Shown here piece by piece: positions 1 through 9,662 of a stretch of DNA of 64,000 nucleotides; position 1 is the first letter of the stretch, and each line of letters starts with the position of its first letter. The DNA is from Trichobilharzia szidati (taxonomy: Eukaryota > Platyhelminthes > Trematoda > Strigeidida > Schistosomatidae): assembly GCA_944472155.2 (NCBI GenBank), contig OX235279.1, positions 155,456,199-155,520,198 on the forward strand. The letters run 5' to 3'. The notes beneath the pieces are model-generated. The model had not been told where the DNA came from, ran no database searches, and worked only from the letters and a program-made list of their open reading frames with translations. Position numbers and translations under genes: made by a program.

Positions 1-384
1 AATGATAGCATCACGAATTATTCTTTCTACTAGTTTAACAACAATACTGGTCAAACTAACAGGACGATAGTTCTGAACTAAGTTTCTAGATCCGGTTTTG
101 AAGACCGGACTAATGATGGCATCTTTCCAGTCTCTTGGACATTTAGACTGGTCCAGAGACATATTGAAGATTACCGACAATGGCTCGGCTATGTTTTCAG
201 CCAATGCTGTTAATATACGTGAGTGGAGTTCATCAGGGCCACTGGACTTACCAGGATTGAGCCTTAGAAGCCACTTTAGGACAGTATCCTTTCCAATGTA
301 TAAGGGTGCCATTTTCAAGTTACCTTCTGGAAAAGTTACAAAGCTGGTATCAATATTATCAGAGAATACTTGACTAAAGTGCTT
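1..384 (-). mobile_element. CR1-like LINE reverse transcriptase, N-terminal fragment
   Basis: Read on the minus strand without a start codon, this stretch encodes the beginning of a LINE reverse transcriptase. The segments GKSSGPDELHSRIL, CPRDWKDAIISPVFKTG and NYRPVSLTSIVVKLVERII are visible in order, matching the fingers/RT1-RT2 region of CR1/jockey-type enzymes. The frame is open from about 384 to base 1 and runs off the left edge, where the catalytic palm would follow. It ends abruptly at about 384, where a plus-strand Penelope-like fragment begins, so it is truncated at this junction. The family assignment to CR1 rather than another jockey-like clade is by resemblance only. Confidence 0.85.
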
Positions 385-528
385 ACATAGGTTAAACTGG
401 TGGATTAGGGTCAATAAGATTATTGAACATAAAATTTTAGCGATACCTAAAATGACTGACCCTGCGAAGCTAAATAACATAGAAAAAAGCTCAACTATCG
501 CTTTGTGTTCACAGTCATGTAATCATTA
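384..528 (+). mobile_element. Penelope-like element, GIY-YIG endonuclease tail fragment
   Basis: The plus strand reads YIG*TGG, then after a frame change IEHKILAIPKM and LNNIEKSSTIALCSQ, ending in a stop at 526-528. This matches the C-terminal GIY-YIG nuclease tail of Penelope-like elements (pattern YIGQ...EH...SAIA.H). The same stretch is seen, better preserved, at about 10650-10990. One in-frame TAA replaces the Gln after YIG and one frameshift follows, so it is dead. It directly abuts the minus-strand CR1-like fragment. Confidence 0.7.
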
Positions 529-759
529 AATAGGATGAATAGGATAGGATGAGAGTATAAAAAGTTCAATAGTGGGGTGAAGAGAAAGGTTAATCAATGA
601 AAATTTCTTTAGTGAATGAAAACCGCACACATGTAGTCGAAATGCAGCAAAGACTATACCAAAGATATGAGACTTGGCAAAAATCAATATATGGTAGTTG
701 CAGAGATAGAAAAAGAGTAAAAATATATACAGGAAAAATTCTGAAAAGACATGCAAAAA

Positions 760-762
<3 letters not shown>
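529..762. other. No gene recognised
   Basis: A-rich, low-complexity sequence leading into a TA microsatellite. Short open frames here look random and match nothing I recognise. Confidence 0.5.

Positions 763-806
<44 letters not shown>
763..806. repeat. (TA)n microsatellite
   Basis: An uninterrupted run of about 22 TA units. Similar runs recur through the window. Confidence 0.97.
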
Positions 807-810
<4 letters not shown>

Positions 811-946
811 AACAATATATAAGATTATAGGTTTCCAGGCCGTAGGTGTTACGAACTTCCTGAAATAATTTGAGCGCCGAGTCAGATTGATTCATTATTA
901 ATTATTTAAATTAATCCCAGCGTGTTAAGAAAATCAAAACAAGATT

Positions 947-1008
947 TTTCTGAACGTTTCGCTGTGTAAGCCACAGCTTCTTCAGCAGATTTGCTGAAGA
1001 AGCTGTGG
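947..1008 (-). repeat. Perfect 17-bp hairpin beside a hammerhead-like motif
   Basis: Bases 971-987 and 992-1008 form a perfect 17 bp inverted repeat with a 4-base loop (GATT). On the minus strand, running left from 987, the sequence is CTGAAGA, one extra base, a 6 bp helix GCTGTG/CACAGC with a 5-base loop, then GAAAC. This order resembles a hammerhead ribozyme core (CUGANGA, stem II, GAAA), which is known from Penelope-like element repeats. The extra base before stem II and no evident cleavage-side stem mean activity is not established. Confidence 0.5.
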
Positions 1009-1194
1009 TAGTTATTCAGAAGGTAACAATGAAAAACCACGGGACATATAAGCTTCCGTAAATCAGCAAATTTCAATGAAAAGTGAAGAAAACATCAGTC
1101 AAAATATAAAGTTAAAACGAAAAGCAAAACTAAGAAACAAAAAAATTTACTAATATATTCTGATTCAGTCAAAGATATTTTAAAAAAAATGAAG

Positions 1195-1480
1195 GCTGGA
1201 GACAATTGGTGGGTGGTAATATGCCTCAAATTCCTCCTTCTCATTCATAACTCAGATGAATTCACACTTTGTGAGCAGCCATGTCCATTAAAACCCTATT
1301 GTTTCTCCATGTCACTATCCTTTCTCCCTCAAATTTATGCCTATTATCGTGCTTGTCAACCCCTTTTTTCTTCTCTTTTGTCTCCCTTTGTGTGGCACGG
1401 TACATGAGTTGTGGCAAGTTGAAGTGCTACTGCACTTCCGTGCACAGTTCTATGTTGAAACCAGGCAGTCAGTCAGTCAT
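1195..1480 (+). mobile_element. LINE-1 family 3' tail (non-coding end)
   Basis: This is the 3' untranslated end of the LINE-1 family: a pyrimidine-rich stretch followed by GTGGCAAGTTGAAGTGCTAC and CACAGTTCTATGTTGAAA. Near-identical copies occur at 3233-3480 and 28455-28715 (plus) and 57555-57830 (minus). No coding remains in this piece. Confidence 0.85.
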
Positions 1481-1599
1481 TCGAAATTGGATATGTGGAG
1501 TTTCAAGCTAGGCGTCTGATACAGCCAGTAGTTGATTCCCATCAATCGAGTGCCACCGACCCGCTTACTTCAGTCTGGACAATTGGACAGCATTATCAC

Positions 1600-3480
1600 C
1601 CTTTAACACTTCGTTATTTAATTTCATCGAAGATGTACTGAAGAGGAAGGAGTTCACCCTAACTGATAACTTCAGCGACTGACGTAGGGATTGACGCCCG
1701 AATCGACTGTCAGGATAGACGACTAGAATGTTAGAAGGGAGATTTTGAGGTGCTATTTAACTGGCCTACAGCCACGTTCCACTTGACCACCATTCAACAC
1801 CTACCTGAATGCGATGCAGACACCCATCCTCCATCTGTAACTAAGCTTACAAAGGCTGTTTCTAATCTGGAACGAGTCAGGACAGCACCACCTGATGGAA
1901 TGACTCCAGAGGTGTTTGAGGACGATGATGGCAAATTGCTGTCTGGATTAACTAAGGCATTGGGCAATGTCTAGGAATTAGAGATAGTCCCGTTCGACTG
2001 GTGTAAGTCATTGATTATCTTAGTATACAGCAAGGGAAACAAGTCTTCCTGTGATAATCATAAGGGGATTAGCTTGACTCATATGGTATCCAAAGTTCCC
2101 AGCTCGATAATCATGAGTAGACTAAGTGACGCTCGGGAGAAACAAACGCGAGAAAAGCAGTCAACCTTTAGACCAGGAGGAGGGTGTATTGATCATATGT
2201 CCACCCTTCTAGAGATTCGGGAACATAGGCATACTTACTGGCATCCAGGTAACAGTTAGTGGAGAGTTGTCACCTGAAGTCATGATAACCAGTAATATCA
2301 GTCAGGGATGACGACTGTCCCCATCTCTGGTTAATTTCATCAGAGATATACTAAGAGGGGGATTGACCCCTCACTGACTTTAGCCACTTATGTAGGGGCT
2401 GGACTTGTTACCACCAGAGAATAGTCTTGTTGACACGTCGGATATGCAAATGACAATATTGTCCTCTCCCAGGAGCAGGAGTAGTGAAGACTGACAAAAT
2501 GCAGCAGAGTCTTCTGAACGCATTGAGCGGAAATCTCAGTATGTTTGACATGTGATTACCTCTTTTTGTCAAATACGCAAGACGATGCTACAAGACTGGA
2601 CTACACTGACTTCTGGTTAGCTTGAAGACAGGGAGTGAAGTGGTAGAGTGTGTTGACCACCACTTCACTGATTCAGGAAGTGCCATCCGTTCTAATCAAT
2701 TGACTGATTGCTGACGAAATCTCAGCACGGATACGAATGACTGGCTCGTGTGACATTTGCCAATTTATGTCATATCTGGCTGGCGTAGATGTGTGGTATT
2801 TGGCTATGGACTAGAGTTGTGTACTGCAGACGAGCAGCAGTTCGCTCTGTCCTCCTTTATGGCAGTGAGTAACACACGGCCATTGAATGTGGAAGACATG
2901 AAAAAGCTGGCTAGCTGTCTTTCATCATACGTGTGTCTGCATTCTATCTCCCATTTCAGCTGGTATAATAGACTGAATAATATTGAGATGATGCCTAGGG
3001 CATGTGCTATGCATGCCTAGCTATCGCCTTCCTCGACAAGCAATGTTAGCTGACATAGATACGATCAGCTTGGAAAAGCACTAGTGATGATGGTCAGACC
3101 AAAACTTGGCCGGTATCAGTCAATCAAATATCCGACAGTTGGTTTCAGACAGTCAGCCAGCCACGTAGGGATGTGTAGACTGCCTGACTGGTTGCAGTCC
3201 TCGAGATTCGAAGATCCAATGACGACTGATGGGTGGTCATATGCCTCAAATTCCTCCTTCTCATTCATAACTCAGATGAATTCACACTTTGTGAGCAGCC
3301 ATGTCCATTAAAACCCTATTGTTTCTCCAGGTCACTATCCTTTCTCCCTCAAATTTATGCCTATTATCGTGCTTGTCAACCCCTTTTTTCTTCTCTTTTG
3401 TCTCCCTTTGTGTGACACGGTACATGAGTTGTGGCAAGTTGAAGTGCTACTGCACTTCCGTGCACAGTAGTGTGTTGAAA
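1600..3480 (+). mobile_element. LINE-1 family copy, decayed (RT to 3' tail)
   Basis: An APE-type (RTE-like) LINE relic. From 1750 the frames read TAPPDGMTPEVF, then after a stop [28 protein letters not shown] and [16 protein letters not shown], which are conserved RT blocks upstream of the palm. After about 2225 the sequence jumps to the post-palm block, so the catalytic motif A is deleted. From 2600 onward thumb and C-terminal blocks can be followed through many stops, ending in the 3' tail at 3480. The TAG that interrupts the block at about 1972 is also present in the copy at 19484. The part from 2840 to 3480 is nearly the same as the older copy at 27190-27372 plus 28232-28715. Confidence 0.85.
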
Positions 3481-3888
3481 GGAGATATTCATTAGAAATT
3501 TTTGTCTAATAAGGTTCCGTATATTCGTGATAGTCTTTACATAGAGCAAGGGAAATGTTTTTGGTTAGCAATAATGATTTGAAGGCGATTTTTCTGTTGT
3601 AAGTTGGATTTGGATTTCTACAGTTTGTGGGTTCGAAGTGATATCTTCGAGGAGATACTGAATGTATGATTTATTCATTTATTTTCAGTCATGCTATGCA
3701 GGCGAGGAAGTTAATAGGTTGTTGAATGACTTTTTGTTTTCAAGAAGAATGCAAGTGGAACGAGATAGGAATTAATTGGTGAACAGAAATTTCGTGTTTG
3801 TTCAGTTTCGAAATGTTAAATAACTGAGTCAAGTTTTTAAATCTTAAATAGAAGGAAGGAAAGAGAGACAAATAGTGGAAATAAGGTT
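3481..3888. other. No gene recognised; downstream of the RalGPS-like gene
   Basis: AT-rich DNA with no repeat family match that I could see. It lies between the LINE-1 tail and the likely polyadenylation site of the minus-strand gene. Confidence 0.5.
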
Positions 3889-4584
3889 TTTATTGACAAT
3901 GCTTAGTAACGATTGAATAAATAAATGTAGATGTATATATACGGATGAATACACGTATATATACCTGGAGGTTAATATGGGAAAATAATACTACTACTAT
4001 TAATAATAATCGTATATTGCTAAACAAATGCAAATATGTATGGATCTGTAACATCGTCTCCAAATATGATTGGTAGGTAAGTCGGTAGGTAGATGAGTAC
4101 ACCAGAAGTCAACTATAGGAAGAAAAGAAGAAATGCACACGGAATCATGCATACAAAAAGCAAACTTGGCAGCGAAGCAGAGAAGATGAATCCGAGAAAT
4201 ACATGATCAAAATGAAAGTCAAGCAACTTAGACAAACAAACGAAGCGCCAGTGGAGGAAGGGTGGAGATGGCGACGGAAACCAAAAGACGCGGATCATTC
4301 AGTCACTGACACATACACACATACTGACAAACATTCATTGAGAACGACTAGAACATACGCGGGCGTGTATGTGTATGTACAATACAAACACACACTCACA
4401 AAGTAGAACACCGGAACTAGTGATGAAACAATGAATGACATATATTGTCCAAAAATCAGAGAAAAAGGCCCGTAAGAGCCAAGTAAAACGAACGAATGAA
4501 AAAATCAAACACCAAACCACCGATCCAATCAATCAAACAATCAATAAATAAGCACAGAAGAAATGCAAGTACAGGGGTATCACA
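3889..4584 (-). other. Probable 3' untranslated region and poly(A) signal of the RalGPS-like gene
   Basis: After the stop codon at 4585-4587 about 690 bases of T-rich minus-strand sequence follow, free of any mobile-element family seen in the window. They contain an AATAAA hexamer at 3894-3889. The absence of insertions contrasts with the surrounding introns and fits a transcribed UTR. The exact end is unverified. Confidence 0.5.
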
Positions 4585-5553
4585 TTACCGTTTTTCTTGT
4601 CCTCTTTGTTGTTGATGATGATGACGTAATAAATAAGCTGTATAAATTTGTTCTATCACCGACTGGATGGATTTTAACCATATATGAACGTATTCATTAC
4701 CTGTCACTGATGTTGTTGATCGTTTACTTGACGAAGAAGTTGTTGTCTGCGTATTTCCTCCTCCAGGATGAGAATGAATAAATAATAAGCCTGGCGCTGA
4801 TAGACCACGAGCTCGCCCAACGCAATTCATCTCTGGGGATAGAGACACTGACGACGACTGTCCAGGAGATTCTGATGGTATTCTTGTAGATAACTGATAA
4901 GGACTACGAAGGAACCAATTGAATGCTCCTGTTCCTCCTCCTCCTGTACTACTACTACTTGTATGACTAGAACGAGACGGATCTAATCTCGACAAAGATT
5001 TAGTAGTGGTAGTAGTAATAGGACTGCGGATGGAACCAGAAGAAGTAGCAGCAGCGTTTGGCACAATCGGTCGAAATCGATATGTTTTACCAAGAATATA
5101 ATCTGTTAGCATAAATGAATTTGGATCCAGTGTACCATTACGATGTCGACCAAGTTCAACTTTTGAAGACATAAAAAGTGGATTAGAATGATCCAGCATC
5201 TTTTTTCCTCCTCTTTTTCTGGTCACCATTGTGGTTGAATGACTGGGTGTATTATGATTATTATTGTTATTATTATTACTGTTACTAGATACGTCTAATT
5301 TCTTATTCTCTAAATCTGTTGTTGTCCCAAGAAGACCTGAGATTTCACCGACATCATCATCATCAACTTCTGGTGCTGTATCCTCCCCGTCTATGATATT
5401 GTCATCATGATGATCATTACGATGACGTTCACTTTCATGATCCATTTTAATTTGATTAAACTCAGGACCATCACAACAATCGCCATTGCTAGTGAAATTC
5501 CTATGCTTAGGAGGATCAAATAGACAATGAATTTGACATTGATGTGCTTGGAA
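4585..5553 (-). CDS. RALGPS: RalGPS-like exon 11, second half of PH domain and stop
   Basis: Residues 851-1172. It starts [19 protein letters not shown], then an acidic and Asn-rich insertion. [19 protein letters not shown] aligns with the PH block HPD.F.LTD...G..YKF. A further Ser/Thr/Gly insertion of about 110 residues separates this from [13 protein letters not shown], which fits the C-terminal PH helix (W.K.L). A CAG|GTAATG donor-like site at about 4702 would remove that helix. I prefer read-through to the TAA at 4587-4585, because the helix fits the family. Confidence 0.88.
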   Translation of the reverse strand, partial: FQAHQCQIHCLFDPPKHRNFTSNGDCCDGPEFNQIKMDHESERHRNDHHDDNIIDGEDTAPEVDDDDVGEISGLLGTTTDLENKKLDVSSNSNNNNNNNHNTPSHSTTMVTRKRGGKKMLDHSNPLFMSSKVELGRHRNGTLDPNSFMLTDYILGKTYRFRPIVPNAAATSSGSIRSPITTTTTKSLSRLDPSRSSHTSSSSTGGGGTGAFNWFLRSPYQLSTRIPSESPGQSSSVSLSPEMNCVGRARGLSAPGLLFIHSHPGGGNTQTTTSSSSKRSTTSVTGNEYVHIWLKSIQSVIEQIYTAYLLRHHHQQQRGQEKR

Positions 5554-8500
5554 CTATAAAACAAAAACAGAAGATACGAAAACGAAAGTTACTATAGAAC
5601 ATGATTTAAGCAACCAAATCCATATTTTCGACAAGAATTCTCATCAGGCTTAACACAGTTATCGAATGAAATATCGGTCAAAGACACTCGAAAAACAATA
5701 TGGATTAATAGAATGAGATATTGTATATTGAGATAATCAGTGACATACACCAACCCGACAGGACTTCCTCTGATTCCCGGACGCCGCCCAGTACCTTAGT
5801 TAACGCAGACAGTAAGCTGTATCCGCCATCCTTAAGCACCTCTAGGTTCATTCCATCAAGTCCTGCTGCTTTGCCTCGTTCCAGACTAGTGATAGCTTTG
5901 TAACAACAGATCGTTTGTTAGGGAAATCAAAGCATATTTATATAATTTCATGTACATTATTATAGATTATTTAAGCAAACGAACACAGTCTTCCGATTGG
6001 TTGTTTCTCACTTAAAGTTAATCTTTCATCTCTTTGTGACTGTTTCTTGAATGTCAGATCATCTATATGTTAACTGTATCCGCCTACGCAAAGTCTGCTG
6101 TGGTCGGTTTTGAATCAGTCTTTGTTCATATTTTCTCACGACAAATCTTGAGAACGTAAATAGTGACGTAAATTACTGTCTACCAATTCGGCTAGTAGAC
6201 AGCTCTCACCACAGCTTTAGTAACCTCAGTTAGGGATGGAGGACCTGTGTCTATACTCCATGTTCTGGGGGTTGTTGGATGTTCAGCAAGTTGAGCGTGA
6301 CTTTAAGCCAAATAAACTGCTCCTTAAAGTGTTCTTTCCAGTTTTCCAGTCGTTTATCCTGGAAGCTAATTATATTGCTATTTTTCTCAGAGATTGTTTC
6401 ACTTATCGTTTCCCTTTTACCACCTGTTTCCCTAATAAGCCTAAATAGTTTTCTGGTGTTACCAGTTGCCGATGTTCTTTCCATCTCTCTTTCGCTTTTG
6501 TCGCCCACCACTGTTCACGACCTTTACGAAGGCTTCCTGTTAGTTTGCGTTCGAGCAGTTTTCGCTCCTCATCATATTCGGAGCTCGCCGGAATCAGTCT
6601 TCTTGCGTCAATCAGTTTGGATGAGGTGGTAGAAATAAATCCAATGGCTCTTACTAACTTTTGGTTTTGGGTAATTAGCAGCTTTTACAGCTGTGTCTAC
6701 AGCTAACTGTATGTTGTGCCGGGCTACCTCAGGAGGAGTCCTGCTGTTGAGCGCTATGTCATACTGAGGAGGAGTGCATTAAAAGCTGTCAGTAGGGCGA
6801 CTAGTGTGGATGACAGGTACTCACCAATGCCACATATGTGATGAATTAGCGGCAGTCAGAATTGACAGGCCGTTGGATACCCTCCAAATGGACGAGAGTA
6901 TGACTTGTAATCTGAAGGTCCTGGGTTGGATCCCTGATTGTGGGATTATGGGTTCACACGGCTGAACAGTCCCAAACAGCTGTCTAGTACAGTAACTCCT
7001 TCTAGCTGACAACGACTTTAACTGGGTGATCAAACCGGGTCACATCGCAGTATTTTGAGAGGATGCCGCCATAAGCGACCTAGTACGGTCAACGCGGATG
7101 AGTAGGTAATGTTCGGTTTTCTCTCTCCAAATCCTACCATGTAGCCACGCTTTCATAGCCTTCGTCTACAAAAAAGCTTCATAACCCGAACGAATTGAAT
7201 AGGGTTAAAAACTTGGTTTGACCAACGGCAATTATGGGAACGTAACGACCATTAACACTGCTCCATTGCACTAACTTGTGGATCAAACATTTCGTCAATG
7301 GATTGAGAACGAGGTGGGTTATGAAGACAGTCACCATCTACTTCGGTCTGGGAGTCCGAGCAGACTATGAGACAATTTTGTGTTTTAATAATAATACATA
7401 CATACCGAAGTTTATACACCCTCAGGCGTACCAGGTAATTTTGATTACGGGTTTCAGGAGAATCATAAACACAAAAAAAACACTTAACACAAAACAAGGT
7501 ATAAGACTTACTTGACTTCTGTGGATTGCATTTTTTACCTTCGGTTCAAAATAGATCATATATGCTGTTAATCCATCACCAACTAACACTAGCGTAGCCC
7601 ATAAACGACGCCACTTAGAAAAGCCGATTTGTCGATATTTTGTTGATGATGAAATATCAAAATAGACAGATTTTGTAGTCTCCCCAGCAGCAATATTTGA
7701 TGCAGTTGACAAGGAGGAATTGGAAGCATGAACTGGTGGCGATGGTGATGTGAATAAAGAAGTGTTTGTCGAACAACTAGTGGAATTTAAACTTTGATTT
7801 GAATCTCCTCTTCCAAAAACTACTGGAGGGAAACGACAAACAGTACGCCGTTGAACCACTCCCTGACAAATAACTTTAACACCGAAACAATTAGGGAATG
7901 TTGTTGGTGCTGCAAATGAAATGTGATGATTATTATCGATGATGGTAGTAGGAGCAGCGTAAGGATTTACAACAGATGAGTCATTATGTTTCGATTTTGG
8001 TGATCCTGGTGGAGTAGATGTGGCAAGAACTGAAAAAAGAACCAAAAAAATATTGATGAGAGACATATTAAGACATATGGGATCGACAGTTCTCAACAGT
8101 AGAATACTTGCCGGACCACGTGCATGGGAGGTCCACATTCCACTTTCGGCTGCCGATACAATTCTAAACCTCACCTAGTCAGTCAACATTGAACCGAAGA
8201 GGGAAGGATGGGTGTGAAGTAACGAACTCTCACTCCAAAGTTCTTTCCATCCAGGCGGCAAAGAATGTTGACATTTCCCATTAGGCGTAATGCGGTTTAG
8301 TAGTGATTAGCAGTAGGCGTGTTTCGTCCAACTTGGGGATCGTCAGTTGAACATGTACGCACATCTTCACTGGGTAGTCCCACTGACACTGGAGGGGAAA
8401 TTAATCGACAAGGCTGTGAAATTATATCGACCGAGATGGTTAAGACATGTGTTACATATGCCTAGTCATCGCCTTCCTCGATAATGGGCAATGTTAGCTT

Positions 8501-9624
8501 ATATAGGGTCAGGTTGGACAAGAGCGGCGGTCAAACGAAAACATGGCACCAGTCAATGAAATCCACAACAGTTAGTCTAAGCCACGTAGAAAGATGTAGA
8601 CTTCCTGGTTGGGGTACCCGGGACGGTAAAAACCAATGGTTGGAAACAATTGGTGACATGGCTCAAAATCCTTCCCATTGGTTTTTACCGTCCCGAGGAC
8701 CCCAACCAGGAAGTCTACTCCTTCCTGGCTTAGAATAACTGTTGTAGATTTCATTGACTGGTGCCATGTTTTGGTTTGACTGCCGCTGACTCTTTTCCAG
8801 CCTGATCCTATATCAGCTAACATTGCCCATTGTCGACGAAGGCGATGACTAAGCATACGTAACACATGTCCTAACCATCTCAGTCGATGTAATTTCACAG
8901 TCTCGTCGACCGATTTCCCCGCCTTACCTAGCACTCGACGCCTAACCTCAATATTGCTCACCTTATCATACCATTTCACGCGGGAGATAGAACGCAGACA
9001 CCTATGATCGAAGACAGCTAATCTTTTCATGTCTTCTGCTCTCAATGGCCAGGTCTCACAGCCATAAAGGAGGACGGAGCGGACTGTTGAGCAGCACAGC
9101 CGCCCTTTGGTCGATAGTCGGATTCGATGCCTAATTACCTCAATTCCACTCACCAATAATACCACTTAACTAACACGGAAGATAGAAGGCAAACATCTGG
9201 CCTCTTTCAGTAGCCATGTCTCACTCACAGCTATGAAGAAAGACAAACCACATCGATGAGCGGCACATATGTCATTTTACTGGTAGTCGGATATCACATC
9301 TCAAGTTGGCATCAAAAGCCACGCCAGTCGAGATTTCGTCCGAAATCAATCAGTCCACTAGAAGTGACCCACTTTAAGAAAAGACAATCACACTGAAAAA
9401 GAAACTCAATGGATCTCTAGTAGAACGCAATGAACCTAAGGCAATACAACTCTCCTTTAATAACTAGTAGGAAATTGGGCAAAAACAACAGCTCGCTTGC
9501 TGTTAATAAAACGATGATTTGAGTACTAGACCTTTGTATATACACAATTACACGGGGAAAAACTCATAGTCATAATAAACTCAATGAATTCGAATTTCGC
9601 TCACCCCACCTTACTTTGTAATAA

Positions 9625-9662
<38 letters not shown>

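Noticed and set aside
1189..1519. Open frames rich in Phe/Ser/Leu repeated at several sites, resembling a secreted or membrane peptide family
   Set aside because: They come from the pyrimidine-rich non-coding 3' tail of LINE-1 and recur wherever that tail does, on either strand.
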